From assembly GCA_945901025.1 (NCBI GenBank), contig CAMDJW010000002.1:264004-328003 (forward strand): a DNA stretch of 64,000 nucleotides, given 5' to 3'. Source of the DNA: Spirosoma fluviale (GTDB taxonomy: Bacteria > Bacteroidota > Bacteroidia > Cytophagales > Spirosomataceae). Position 1 is the stretch's first letter. Every line of letters starts with the position of its first letter. The notes below the pieces were generated by a model. The model was not told the origin of the DNA, did not search any database, and saw only the letters and a list, made by a program, of their open reading frames with translations. Position numbers and translations under genes: made by a program. Below are positions 34,544-44,463 of the stretch, in pieces.

Positions 34544-35899
34544 ATGAAGTTACTATTGCCCTTATTATTTTTGCTATTTCCATTTGCCGTGGCCATGGGC
34601 CAAAAGTCCATTTTGGATGAATACATCGAAATGGGGTTTCAGCAAAATATTGTACTCCAACAAAAATCTATATCGGCGGAAAAGGCCCTTTTGTCTTTGC
34701 AATCTGCACAAAGTCTATATCAGCCAACGCTTGCTTTTCAAGGGGGGTATCAAACGGGTGAAGGAGGTCGAAGCATTTCATTTCCAGTAGGCGATATGCT
34801 TAATCCGGTATATGCCACGTTAAACCAGTTGACCAAAAGCGCTGCATTTCCTCAAATTAACAATGTAGAAACGAACTTCTTCCCGCGTAATTTCTACGAT
34901 GTTAAATTGACCAGTGTCATGCCCATTTACAATCGGGACATCTCGATCAACAAAGAAATCCAAAGTCAAACATTGGGTATTCAAAAAGCAGACATTCAAG
35001 TATATAAAAGGGAGTTAGCCAAAAACATTAAGATCGCTTATTTAAATTATTTGATGTCCCACAAGGCAATTGGCATCTACCAAAATGGATTGATTTTGGC
35101 CCAAGAAGGCAAAAAAATAAATGAGAAATTATTGGCCAATGGCAAAGGCCTACCCGCCTATATTCTTAGATCGGAAAATGAAATTGCACAGTTGGGCTCC
35201 CAATTATCCGAAGCAGAAAAACAAGCAGAATCTGCCAAAATGTATTTCAATTTTCTCCTAAATCGCGAATTGCTTACGGAGATTAAAACGAATTATAATG
35301 AGCAAGAAGCGATAGACATTTTGAAAAAAAATCAAATCGCAGAGGTAGATCAAAGAGAAGAATTGAGCATGTTGAAACAGGCCATTTCGTTGCAACAGTC
35401 GGTCGTAAAAATGAATGAAGGTTTTTATTTACCTAAATTAAATGGCTATTTAAACTTAGGTTCGCAATCGTCCAATTGGGATTTTAATCAGAAATCGACC
35501 TACTATTTATTGGGCATGCAAGTAGACATTCCCATCTTTTCAGGCAAGCGAAATTTGAACAAAATAAAGCAATCGGCGATGGATGTTGACATGGCAAAAA
35601 AATCACTTGACCTAACCAGCAAGCAAGTCAATCTCGCCCTTCAAATCGCACAAAAAAATCTAACACAAACATGGGTTGCTTTCCGAGCAAGTCAGAAACA
35701 AATTGACGTGGCGAACACCTACCAGAAGTTGATCGACAAAGGATATAAAGAAGGTGTAAATACATACATAGAAACCTTAGATGCAAGAAGTCAATGGACC
35801 AATGCCCATTTATTATTGAATTTAAATCAATTTAAAATATTAATTGCCGCAGCCCAAGTAGAACGTGAAGCGGCCACCTATCCTTTAAAAAATGACTAA
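34544..35899 (+). CDS. TolC-family outer-membrane efflux channel
   Basis: The 451-residue protein has a signal peptide (MKLLLPLLFLLFPFAVAMG). It carries two long coiled-coil and beta-barrel repeats typical of OEP/TolC, with helical blocks around NIKIAYLNYLMSHKAIGIYQN and QVNLALQIAQKNLTQTWVAFRAS and a barrel strand near YYLLGMQVDIPIFSGKRN. It forms the outer-membrane exit of the tripartite pump encoded by the next two genes. Its last eight bases overlap the adaptor gene. Length is normal. Confidence 0.9.
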   Translation: MKLLLPLLFLLFPFAVAMGQKSILDEYIEMGFQQNIVLQQKSISAEKALLSLQSAQSLYQPTLAFQGGYQTGEGGRSISFPVGDMLNPVYATLNQLTKSAAFPQINNVETNFFPRNFYDVKLTSVMPIYNRDISINKEIQSQTLGIQKADIQVYKRELAKNIKIAYLNYLMSHKAIGIYQNGLILAQEGKKINEKLLANGKGLPAYILRSENEIAQLGSQLSEAEKQAESAKMYFNFLLNRELLTEIKTNYNEQEAIDILKKNQIAEVDQREELSMLKQAISLQQSVVKMNEGFYLPKLNGYLNLGSQSSNWDFNQKSTYYLLGMQVDIPIFSGKRNLNKIKQSAMDVDMAKKSLDLTSKQVNLALQIAQKNLTQTWVAFRASQKQIDVANTYQKLIDKGYKEGVNTYIETLDARSQWTNAHLLLNLNQFKILIAAAQVEREAATYPLKND

Positions 35900-36947
35900 T
35901 ATGAATCTGATAAAATACATTTTTTCAAGCTTTGTTTTGATCTTTTTCTTATCGGCCTGCGCTAAGAAAAAAGTGGAAGAAACCAATATGGCTACCGATG
36001 TGATCCCGGTAAAAGTGATTCAAATAAACCAAGAAGCGGTAGGTCAGTCGATTCATGCCTCCGGTGTTTTTACGACAGAAGACGAGACGTATTTAGGGTT
36101 TAAAATAGGGGGCATTATTCAAAATATTATGGTTAAGGAAGGGGATGCGATCAAAGCGGGCCAATTATTAGCCACGCTAAATTTGACTGAAATAAAGTCT
36201 CAGGTCCAACAAGCACAGATTGGGGTTGAAAAAGCAGAACGTGATTTTAAGCGTGCAGGAAACTTATACAAAGATAGTGTGGCAACTTTGGAACAATTCC
36301 AAAACAGCAAAACGGCTTTAGATATGGCGAGGCAACAAATTTCAGTATTAAAATTCAATCAGAATTATGCGGAAATCAGGGCCTTGAAATCTGGATATGT
36401 GTTAAAAAAATTAGCGAATGATGGACAAGTCGTAGGCCCTGGAACACCCATCCTCATGGTCAATGGCACTACAAATAATTGGGTGTTAAAAGTTGGCCTA
36501 AGCGACCAAGACTGGGCATCCGTTTCTATCGGCGATCAAGCTACCGTGACCATTGACACTGAAAAAGATCAAAATTTCTCTGCCACGATTCGGGCAAAAT
36601 CAGAAGGAGTGGATCCGATTACGGGCACCTTATGGGTTACGTTAAAAACAAATGGAATCCCTGCCAAAAAGATTGCTTTAGGGATCTTTGGGAAAGCGAA
36701 TATCCAGCCTAAGAAAAAAACAAATGCTTGGGTTATTCCATTTGACGCATTGGTAGAGGGAAATGAAAACGAAGGATTTATTTTCATTACCAAAGATGAA
36801 AAAACAGCTGAAAAAATACGCGTCAAAATCAGTGGCATCGCGCATGGAAAAGTCTATGTCACTCAGGGCCTAGAGGACGTAAAAGGAATCATTACCAGTG
36901 GAAATGCCTATTTAAATGCCGGTTCGGCTATTAAAATAATTCGCTAA
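35892..36947 (+). CDS. RND efflux periplasmic adaptor (membrane fusion protein)
   Basis: A 351-residue lipoprotein adaptor; the lipobox is LSAC near residue 23. It has the barrel-sandwich halves GGIIQNIMVKEGDAIKAGQLLATLN and IRALKSGYVLKKLANDGQVVGPGTPIL around a helical hairpin, then beta-barrel and membrane-proximal domains. The ORF start overlaps the TolC stop by eight bases; ATG 35901 (MNLIKYIF) is an alternative and would give a cleaner signal peptide. It joins the RND pump to the TolC-like channel. Confidence 0.92.
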   Translation: MTNMNLIKYIFSSFVLIFFLSACAKKKVEETNMATDVIPVKVIQINQEAVGQSIHASGVFTTEDETYLGFKIGGIIQNIMVKEGDAIKAGQLLATLNLTEIKSQVQQAQIGVEKAERDFKRAGNLYKDSVATLEQFQNSKTALDMARQQISVLKFNQNYAEIRALKSGYVLKKLANDGQVVGPGTPILMVNGTTNNWVLKVGLSDQDWASVSIGDQATVTIDTEKDQNFSATIRAKSEGVDPITGTLWVTLKTNGIPAKKIALGIFGKANIQPKKKTNAWVIPFDALVEGNENEGFIFITKDEKTAEKIRVKISGIAHGKVYVTQGLEDVKGIITSGNAYLNAGSAIKIIR

Positions 36948-36952
36948 GTAGC

Positions 36953-39900
36953 ATGAAAATATCAAATTACGCCGTAAAAAATTATCAATTTACCCTCATC
37001 ATATTCTTAATGATTGTGGTGGTAGGAATCACGACGGTCCTCACGATGCCACGCGCGGAAGATCCTGAAATGAATGCGCCGCAATTTCCTTTGATTGTCG
37101 TTTATCCGGGAACAAGTCCAGAAGATTTGGAAGAAATGGTGGTCAAGCCCATTGAAAAGAAATTATTTGAATTAGAAGACATAAAACGCGTCAATACCAC
37201 AGTCTCAGACGGAGTGGTCATTATGGGTATTTACTGCAATTATAGCGTGGATGTGGATGAAAAATATAGCGAGCTAGTTCGAGAGATAAATAGTTTGAGT
37301 GCTGTTTTGCCCAAAGATATTGTGAAAATTGACTTGCAAAAAGTCACTCCTACCGGTACGAACATTTTACAAATGGCGCTCGTGTCAAACAATGCATCAC
37401 AGGATAAATTAAAAATCTATTCTGAGCAATTGCAGGAAGATTTGGAAAAAGTCACAGGCCTAAAAAAGATCGAAATCTCTGGTTTGCCTGATCAATTTGT
37501 CAAAGTAGATTTGAATATCGAAAAAATGGCACAAATGATGATTTCGACGGAGCGAGTATTTCAAGCCATTCAAAGTGAGATTGCAAACATTCCTGGAGGG
37601 AATTTAGTCGAAAATAATAAGTCGTTTAACATCAAAACGAGTGGGCAATATCGAAACATTGACGAAATTAAAAATACCGTTGTTTTCGCTTACCAAGGAA
37701 AAAATGTGTTGTTGAAAGATGTGGCTTCCGTTTATTTTAGCTACGGAGCTAATAAGCATGTTACTCGGCTCAATGGGAATCGTTGCGTGTTTGTATCTGC
37801 CGCGTTAAAGGGCAATGAAAATATCGCCAATACTCAAAAGGAATACCTTCCCATCATTGAGAATTTCAAAAAAACCTTGCCTTCGAACATCGATTTGGTT
37901 GTCCATTTTGATCAAGCATACAACGTGAATGAACGCTTAAGTGGCTTGTTCAAAGACTTTCTGATTGCCATCTTACTCGTCGCGATAACGCTTCTGCCTT
38001 TGGGATTGCGGGCGGCATTGGTCGTGATGATTTCCATCCCACTTTCTCTTGCGATTGGAATTATCATGTTGAATTTATTGGGCTATAGCCTAAACCAATT
38101 AAGTATTGTGGGTTTTGTGGTTGCCTTAGGATTATTAGTCGATGACAGTATTGTGGTTGTTGAAAATATCGAAAGATGGATGCGTGAAGGCCACACAAGG
38201 TTAGAGGCTACTTTAAAGGCCACGAACCAAATTGGCATGGCGGTTTTAGGTTGCACCATTACATTAATTGTCGCCTTTATGCCCCTCGTATTTCTACCTG
38301 ATTCCTCCGGAGATTTTATCAGAAGTCTACCCATGGCGGTTATTTCCTCCATCTTGGCTTCCTTATTAGTTTCCTTAACGGTCGTTCCATTTTTATCCAG
38401 TAGAATCTTGAAAAAACATGAGGGCCATCCGGATGGAAACATTTTTTTAAGAGTCATCAAAAAACTAATCTCAGGGAGTTATTCCAAATTACTGGACGTT
38501 GCCATTAAAAAACCGGTCATCACGCTTTTAATTGCCTTAGGTATTTTTATTGCCTCCCTTCAACTATTCCCAATCCTGGGTTTTAGTCTTTTCCCCTCCT
38601 CAGAAAAGCCTCAATTTTTAGTCAATATTTTTAGTCCTATGCAGTCCAATATTGCCTATACGGATTCCATTTGCAAAAAGATTGAAAAAGAGCTAAAACT
38701 GATCCCTGAAGTTCAATATGTATCGGCCAATGTGGGAAAAGGAAACCCAAGAATTTATTATAATGTTATTCCATTAAATGAGCGCAGTGACTATGCTGGT
38801 TTATTTGTGCAGTTAAAAGAAGGGATAGGGGCCGATCGGAAAATTGAAATCATAGACCAACTTAGAAACAAATGGACCCCATATCCAGGTGCGAAGGTAG
38901 AGGTGAAGAACTTTGAACAAGGACCGCCTGTCGTCGCGCCAGTTGAGGTGCGTATTTTAGGAAAAAATATAGATACCCTGCGGATATTAGCCATTAAAGT
39001 CGAAAATTTACTCGCAAAAAATAAGGCAAGTATTTACATCAATAACCCATTAAAAAATCTAAAATCAGATATTCGCGTCGAAATTGACAAAGAAAAAGCG
39101 AGTATGCTGGGTATCCCAACGGTCAGTATCGATCGAATGGTTCGGATGGTTATTTCGGGTTTTGATTTAGGGAAAATGACGGATGACGATGGAAATGAGT
39201 TTACCATTCAGGTTTCCAAACCCCATTCAAATCAACCCGATCTTCGCGTTTTTGATGATTTATATGTCAATAATGTTCAAGGTACTGCGATCCCCTTGTC
39301 ACAAGTTGCCCATTTGAAATTAGAAACATCCCCACAAAGCATAAATCATTTCAATAAATCACGCTCGGTTTCCGTCGGCTCATTTGTCAAAAAAGGATAT
39401 CTAAATTCTGAGGTAATCAGTGAGGTGGAGTCCTCATTAAAACAGAATAATTTACCCCAGGGGTACCGCTTCCAAATGGGGGGTGAAGTGGAAAGTAGAA
39501 ATGACTCTTTTGGGGGATTTGGTACCATCATTTTAGTCACGATTTTTACTTTTATAGCCGTTTTAATCCTAGAATTTGGGACATTTAAAAGTACGCTAAT
39601 TGTTCTTTCCGTCATCCCATTAGGCATTGTAGGGGCCTTATTAGCGCTCTATTTTACTGGAAATTCTATGTCGTTTGTGGCAACCATCGGCATGATTGCG
39701 CTCGCCGGAATTGAGGTAAAAAACACTATTTTGTTGGTCGACTTTACGAACCAATTAAGAAGAGAAGGAATGCCCATGGAAGAAGCGATTCGTGAGGCTG
39801 GAGAGGTTCGGTTTCTGCCCATTATTTTAACAACATTTACGGCTATAGGGGGTTTAATTCCGATCGCTATCTCGACTAATCCGTTGATTTCTCCCTTGGC

Positions 39901-39991
39901 CATTGTGATGATTGGTGGACTTATTTCGTCCACCCTTTTATCCCGTATAATAACTCCCGTGGTTTATAAGTTGATCCCACCACGGGTTTAA
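36953..39991 (+). CDS. RND-family efflux permease (AcrB/HAE1-like)
   Basis: A 1012-residue proton-driven inner-membrane pump. It has the double six-helix arrangement: an N-terminal helix before TVLTMPRAEDPEMNAPQFPL, a helix 4 segment GFVVALGLLVDDSIVVVENIER carrying the proton-relay aspartates, and a repeat helix 10 region TIGMIALAGIEVKNTILLVDF. The PRAEDP start and LVDF/TNQLRREGMP pattern place it near the RND subgroup often annotated as multidrug or acriflavin resistance. It is the third component of the TetR-controlled operon. Its substrates are unknown. Confidence 0.93.
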   Translation: MKISNYAVKNYQFTLIIFLMIVVVGITTVLTMPRAEDPEMNAPQFPLIVVYPGTSPEDLEEMVVKPIEKKLFELEDIKRVNTTVSDGVVIMGIYCNYSVDVDEKYSELVREINSLSAVLPKDIVKIDLQKVTPTGTNILQMALVSNNASQDKLKIYSEQLQEDLEKVTGLKKIEISGLPDQFVKVDLNIEKMAQMMISTERVFQAIQSEIANIPGGNLVENNKSFNIKTSGQYRNIDEIKNTVVFAYQGKNVLLKDVASVYFSYGANKHVTRLNGNRCVFVSAALKGNENIANTQKEYLPIIENFKKTLPSNIDLVVHFDQAYNVNERLSGLFKDFLIAILLVAITLLPLGLRAALVVMISIPLSLAIGIIMLNLLGYSLNQLSIVGFVVALGLLVDDSIVVVENIERWMREGHTRLEATLKATNQIGMAVLGCTITLIVAFMPLVFLPDSSGDFIRSLPMAVISSILASLLVSLTVVPFLSSRILKKHEGHPDGNIFLRVIKKLISGSYSKLLDVAIKKPVITLLIALGIFIASLQLFPILGFSLFPSSEKPQFLVNIFSPMQSNIAYTDSICKKIEKELKLIPEVQYVSANVGKGNPRIYYNVIPLNERSDYAGLFVQLKEGIGADRKIEIIDQLRNKWTPYPGAKVEVKNFEQGPPVVAPVEVRILGKNIDTLRILAIKVENLLAKNKASIYINNPLKNLKSDIRVEIDKEKASMLGIPTVSIDRMVRMVISGFDLGKMTDDDGNEFTIQVSKPHSNQPDLRVFDDLYVNNVQGTAIPLSQVAHLKLETSPQSINHFNKSRSVSVGSFVKKGYLNSEVISEVESSLKQNNLPQGYRFQMGGEVESRNDSFGGFGTIILVTIFTFIAVLILEFGTFKSTLIVLSVIPLGIVGALLALYFTGNSMSFVATIGMIALAGIEVKNTILLVDFTNQLRREGMPMEEAIREAGEVRFLPIILTTFTAIGGLIPIAISTNPLISPLAIVMIGGLISSTLLSRIITPVVYKLIPPRV
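39956..39986 (+). terminator. Weak candidate terminator at the end of the RND operon
   Basis: CCCGTGGT and ACCACGGG form an 8-bp GC-rich stem with a 15-base loop, inside the last codons of the permease gene. It is followed by TTTAATTG rather than a clean T run, so it is only a candidate. Confidence 0.3.
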
Positions 39992-40034
39992 TTGAAAAAA
40001 TTTAATAATTTGGTCTATCTAAACCTAAATAAAA

Positions 40035-41579
40035 ATGTTTTTAACGATCGCCCTTAGCTTATTAAGTTTTGCACCAGCAGATTCTTTGACACACCAACTC
40101 GTGGTAGGTTCCTACACACAGACTGGAAATCCAGGTATTGAAGTCTTTGATATCAGCCTTCAAAGTGGGAAATCAAGAAAAACCTACGATTTGCAAGCCC
40201 CCGCAGCATCTTTCCAACATATTTCCGCGGATGGTCAATATTTATTTTCGATCACAGAAGAAGCCGGAGGGAAGTCGGCCATTAGTTCCTTTGTAAAAAA
40301 TGCCAAGGGCCAATTTGAAAAATTAAGTTCAAGCTTAACCGTTAGTCCAGGTCCATGTTATGTTTTATACCGGGAGGCGAGTAAAACTTTGTATGCGGCC
40401 AATTATTCAGGAGGTAGTTTAAGTGTATTTAAAACATTTGAGGGCCGTATTTCACCGGTAAGTCAGGTCATTCAATATACGGGATCAAGCGTTCATCCAA
40501 GTCGTCAAAAACAACCCCATGCTCACATGGCGATCCTTTCGCCCGATCAAAATTACCTGTATGTGAATGATTTAGGGACGGATAAAATATACCAACATAA
40601 AATTTTTGCGGATGGAACGGTGGAAGAAAAGTATACGGCAACAACCGTGCCGGCAGGCCAAGGTCCACGGCATTTAATATTTAACAAAGCCGGTAGTCAT
40701 GCCTATTTGATTACCGAGTTGAAGGGGCAGGTCGACGTATTTAAAGTGAGTAACAACCAATTAAATTTAGTTCAAACATTGGATGCCGATACGGCAAAAT
40801 CCCCTGATAAAGGAAGTGCTGATATTCACCTTTCTCCCAATGAAAAGTGGCTGATTAGTTCTAATCGGATAAGTTCTAATGAATTAACTATTTTCGCCGT
40901 GCAAGCTGATGGGCTTTTAAAGAAAGTTAAACATCAGACCGTCGCGCGCAAACCTAGAAACTTCAATTTTGACCCTACTGGCCATTTTGTATTTGTGGCA
41001 AGTCAAGATGATCACAAAGTGGAAGTATATTCCTTTAACGATCGAACAGGTGAATTAACCAATACCCACCAGGACATTTTGGTGCAGGCGCCTGTCAGCC
41101 TACATTTCATTGAAAAAGAAATAGATGCAGAAGCACAAATAAAAACGTTAAAAATAGGATTGAAAGCGCCTACCACTCCTATGGCCAATTACATAAAGTG
41201 TGTAATTTCAGGAAATATGGTCTATTTATCTGGTCATATTCCAGACAGGCCAGAGGGGGGCCAAGTGGTAGGAAAATTAGGAAAAGAGCTAAGTGTTGAG
41301 CAAGGCCAAGTAGCCGCAAGGCTCGTGGGAATTAATTTACTGTCAACCTTAAAGGCAAACATTGGAGATTTAAATCGGGTGAAAAGAATTGTAAAAGTCA
41401 ATGGGTTTGTAAATTCAGAATCTAATTTTACTCAACAGCCTGCCGTAATGAATGGATTCTCCAATCTGATGGTCGAAATATTTGGAGAACGCGGTCGACA
41501 TACCCGTTCAGCTATTGGCGTGAATGTATTGCCCAATAATGTTGCAGTGGAAATCGATATGGTAGTGGAGTTAAAATAA
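40035..41579 (+). CDS. Lactonase-type beta-propeller fused to a RidA domain
   Basis: Residues of about 1-17 look like a signal peptide (MFLTIALSLLSFAPADS). Residues 20-360 are a seven-bladed propeller of the 6-phosphogluconolactonase (PF10282) family: LVVGSYTQTGNPGIEVF, HAHMAILSPDQNYLYVNDLG, GQGPRHLIFNKAGSHAYL. Residues 372-514 are a complete RidA/YjgF domain: GNMVYLSGHIP, GQVAARLVGINLLSTLKA, RIVKVNGFVNS, and GRHTRSAIGVNVLPNNVAVEID with the conserved substrate-binding arginine. RidA enzymes hydrolyse reactive enamines and imines, normally in the cytoplasm. The open frame across the linker is clean, so this is a true fusion in this sequence. Its function is not known to me. Confidence 0.85.
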   Translation: MFLTIALSLLSFAPADSLTHQLVVGSYTQTGNPGIEVFDISLQSGKSRKTYDLQAPAASFQHISADGQYLFSITEEAGGKSAISSFVKNAKGQFEKLSSSLTVSPGPCYVLYREASKTLYAANYSGGSLSVFKTFEGRISPVSQVIQYTGSSVHPSRQKQPHAHMAILSPDQNYLYVNDLGTDKIYQHKIFADGTVEEKYTATTVPAGQGPRHLIFNKAGSHAYLITELKGQVDVFKVSNNQLNLVQTLDADTAKSPDKGSADIHLSPNEKWLISSNRISSNELTIFAVQADGLLKKVKHQTVARKPRNFNFDPTGHFVFVASQDDHKVEVYSFNDRTGELTNTHQDILVQAPVSLHFIEKEIDAEAQIKTLKIGLKAPTTPMANYIKCVISGNMVYLSGHIPDRPEGGQVVGKLGKELSVEQGQVAARLVGINLLSTLKANIGDLNRVKRIVKVNGFVNSESNFTQQPAVMNGFSNLMVEIFGERGRHTRSAIGVNVLPNNVAVEIDMVVELK

Positions 41580-41599
41580 TTTATAAATAGCAATACAAA

Positions 41600-42856
41600 A
41601 TGAAGTTGAAAGTTGGGAATCCTTGGTTGATATTTAGTCCGTTTTTAGCCATTTTTATCTTATTGGTTTTGAAGTTACATTCCGATAAAATGGAGGGTGA
41701 CGAAAGCAGGTACATCATGTATGCCCAAAATCTTTTGCAAGGATTCTATTCCCCTAAAAATGTAGTATTCCTTTGGAATGGTCCAGGGTACCCACTTTTT
41801 TTGGTACCATTTTTATATTTCAAATTACCCTTAATCACCATCCCACTCGCGAATGCAATCATGCAATACATGAGCATTGTCTTTTTATTTAAATCCATCA
41901 AAGCATATACAAATACGAAAGTCGCCTTCATTGCATCTTTAGCTTGGGGCTTGTACTATTTGGGATACCAAGAAATTCCATCCGTATTGACCGAACCATT
42001 CACCTCATTTTTAATGAGTTCTTTGTTGTTGACAATAACCTCATTTTATACCAAAGGCAATAAAAATTATTTATATGCATCCGGTGTCATTATTGGATTA
42101 ATCGTTTTGACAAAGTTCATCTTTGGGTACATTTTATTACTCATGATTATTTTCTGGGCCGCTACATTCTTATTTTTTCGAATCAAAGTTATCGCCAAAC
42201 CTAAGATAAAAAGTTTACTCATTGCGCTAGGAATTGCCTTTGCAATAGTCACTCCATACCTAGCTTATACCTATAATTTAACCGGTAGAGTATTTTACTG
42301 GGGCAATAGCGGTGGAATGAACTTATATTGGATGAGTACCCCGTATGAAAATGAATTTGGCGACTGGTTTCCAGAAACATTATTTAATGGCCAAGAAGTG
42401 GGTGGACCCACTTTATATAAAAACCATTTAAGTGACTTTACGTATTTTTTAACCCTGAAAGGGGTTGAAAGCGATGATGCTTACAAAAAAAAGGGAATTG
42501 AAAATATCAAAAAATACCCAATAAAGTATCTTAGAAATTGGTTCACAAACCAGGGTAGATTATGGTTTAACTTTCCGCAAACAGGTTTTTCTCACACAGA
42601 AAGGGGATTATTGAGATTCGTACCCAATGCGATTTTGCTAACTTTTTTTATATTATCGCTTTATTTGTGGGGGTTGAATTTCAGAAAATGCCCCCTTGAA
42701 ATTAACTTTTTGGCCCTCTTTATATTGGCCTATTTGGCCTTGTCTTCACTGATTTCTGCATTGCCAAGACAACTGACTATTTCGGTGCCTATTTTACTTT
42801 TTTGGATTTCGTATATTCAATTTAGAAGCACGAAAGTTACCATTAAATTCGACTAA
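41600..42856 (+). CDS. GT39-like polytopic glycosyltransferase
   Basis: The 418-residue membrane protein has about 11 hydrophobic segments. After helix 1, MEGDESRYIMYAQNLLQG matches the (D/E)GDE..Y...A loop of ArnT/PMT-type GT-C enzymes, where the aspartate/glutamate pair is catalytic. Such enzymes move a sugar from a polyprenyl phosphate to a lipid or protein in the periplasm. The acceptor is unknown. It lies 20 bases after the lactonase-RidA gene and ends five bases from the convergent FAD enzyme gene. No other glycan genes are adjacent apart from that oxidoreductase. Confidence 0.82.
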   Translation: MKLKVGNPWLIFSPFLAIFILLVLKLHSDKMEGDESRYIMYAQNLLQGFYSPKNVVFLWNGPGYPLFLVPFLYFKLPLITIPLANAIMQYMSIVFLFKSIKAYTNTKVAFIASLAWGLYYLGYQEIPSVLTEPFTSFLMSSLLLTITSFYTKGNKNYLYASGVIIGLIVLTKFIFGYILLLMIIFWAATFLFFRIKVIAKPKIKSLLIALGIAFAIVTPYLAYTYNLTGRVFYWGNSGGMNLYWMSTPYENEFGDWFPETLFNGQEVGGPTLYKNHLSDFTYFLTLKGVESDDAYKKKGIENIKKYPIKYLRNWFTNQGRLWFNFPQTGFSHTERGLLRFVPNAILLTFFILSLYLWGLNFRKCPLEINFLALFILAYLALSSLISALPRQLTISVPILLFWISYIQFRSTKVTIKFD

Positions 42857-42861
42857 AAATT

Positions 42862-44325
42862 TTAAACTTTGCCTGGAACAGCGCGTCCCACGATGCCTGA
42901 TTCAGCCCCGCGGTCACCACCTTCATGGTATTCAGCGTCTTCGTTGACATCCCAAACATCGTATATTTGACTGCCAGAGATGATATTTTTAGCGGCTAGC
43001 ATCGCTGTCATCATGCTATGATCTTGATTATTGTACTTATGCATTCCGTTGCGGCCCACCAAATACAAACCAGGATAAGATTCAAGACCTTTCCTTATAT
43101 CTAACAAATGCTCTTTATACTCATGGTCATACACCGGATAGGCTTTGGGTTGGCGTACAACATACCCATCTATGACCGAGTTTTCGTTCGTCAAACCTAT
43201 TTGTGAAATCTCTTTTTTACCCAAAGCGATCAACTCCTCATTTGAGCTAGTCCATAATCCATCCCCTTCAAAGCAAAAATATTCAAGTCCGTAACATGCC
43301 ATAGAAGGATCAGGAACCATATAAGGGCTCCATGATTTAAAATTCTGTACTCGGCCTACTTTTACTTTAGGATCATGAATGTAAATCCAATTATCAGTGA
43401 AGGCATCTTCATCTTTACAAATTAAAACCACAGTTAAAAAATCGCGATAGCCCAATTTAGATGCGGCTGTCAAGGATTTTTGAGGCAATGCCGGAATAAT
43501 ACATGGAATCAACTCACGCATTGGGGCGGAAGAAAGTACGTGAGAAAAACCCTGTAACACATCACCATTGGATATATGAACATTCCACAAATCTCCCTTT
43601 AATTCGATGTTTTTTACTCCCCTGTTCATCAAAATTTCAACCCCGAAGGCCTTACTTTTTTCAACGCATGTTTCCCACATTAATCCGGGGCCACTTTTAG
43701 GATAGCGGAAAGAATCGATTAACGTTTTAATTACTCCGTCCCCCTTCTTTTTATTTTTATTGGGGAACAAAGCATTCCAAATAGCTGAACTTAAAGACAA
43801 GCCTTTGATTCGTTGGGCTGCCCAATCTGCCGAAATTTCATTGCAAGGAATCCCCCAAACTTTTTCTGTATAAGTCTTAAAAAAGATATTAAATAAGCGC
43901 TTCCCGAATTGATTAGTCACCCACTCTTCAAAATTCTTTGGATCTTTAATTGGGAAAACCTTAGCTTGTAAATAACTAAGGACACATAAAATACTTTCGA
44001 ATATACCCAATTTCAAAAGTGCCTCCATCGCAACTAATGGATATGAAAAGAAATTGTTATTGTAATAAATACGTGAACTACGAGGTCTCTCTAACATCTC
44101 ATCTCCCAAAATCTCCGTCCAAAAATCTTCGACTTCCTGGGATTTAGAAAAAAACCGATGCCCTCCTATATCGAAATGAAATCCTTTATACGACTCAGTC
44201 CTGGAAATTCCTCCCACGTAGGTAGGATCTTTTTCAAAAACCGTGACCGCTACATTAGCCTTCCCTAATAAATATGCCGCCGTTAAACCAGCAGGCCCCG
44301 CACCTATAATCGCTACTTTTTTCAT
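42862..44325 (-). CDS. FAD-dependent oxidoreductase (UDP-galactopyranose mutase/protoporphyrinogen oxidase-like)
   Basis: A 487-residue flavoprotein. The FAD-binding motif is [16 protein letters not shown], followed by [13 protein letters not shown] and [14 protein letters not shown], the pattern seen in NAD(P)/FAD-dependent enzymes next to glycosyltransferases. [20 protein letters not shown] is typical of this clade, and [19 protein letters not shown] is the C-terminal FAD block. Relatives act on nucleotide or lipid-linked sugars. It is convergent with the GT39-like gene with five bases between stops. It has its own start region of 138 bases without a gene. The reaction is not established. 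Confidence 0.85.
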   Translation of the reverse strand: MKKVAIIGAGPAGLTAAYLLGKANVAVTVFEKDPTYVGGISRTESYKGFHFDIGGHRFFSKSQEVEDFWTEILGDEMLERPRSSRIYYNNNFFSYPLVAMEALLKLGIFESILCVLSYLQAKVFPIKDPKNFEEWVTNQFGKRLFNIFFKTYTEKVWGIPCNEISADWAAQRIKGLSLSSAIWNALFPNKNKKKGDGVIKTLIDSFRYPKSGPGLMWETCVEKSKAFGVEILMNRGVKNIELKGDLWNVHISNGDVLQGFSHVLSSAPMRELIPCIIPALPQKSLTAASKLGYRDFLTVVLICKDEDAFTDNWIYIHDPKVKVGRVQNFKSWSPYMVPDPSMACYGLEYFCFEGDGLWTSSNEELIALGKKEISQIGLTNENSVIDGYVVRQPKAYPVYDHEYKEHLLDIRKGLESYPGLYLVGRNGMHKYNNQDHSMMTAMLAAKNIISGSQIYDVWDVNEDAEYHEGGDRGAESGIVGRAVPGKV

Positions 44326-44463
44326 TTATAAATCACCTTAAAATAAACGTAATATTCGATACTGAGCTTTTCTTAATAATTTAAAATCTATTTTTAAAAT
44401 TAAAAAATATCCATCCACAAAACTATGAAAAATAGTTGATTAAACCTCAATTGGGCCTAATTA

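Noticed and set aside
38083-38460. 125-residue minus-strand ORF inside the RND permease gene
   Set aside because: It is a shadow of the conserved transmembrane segments of the permease.
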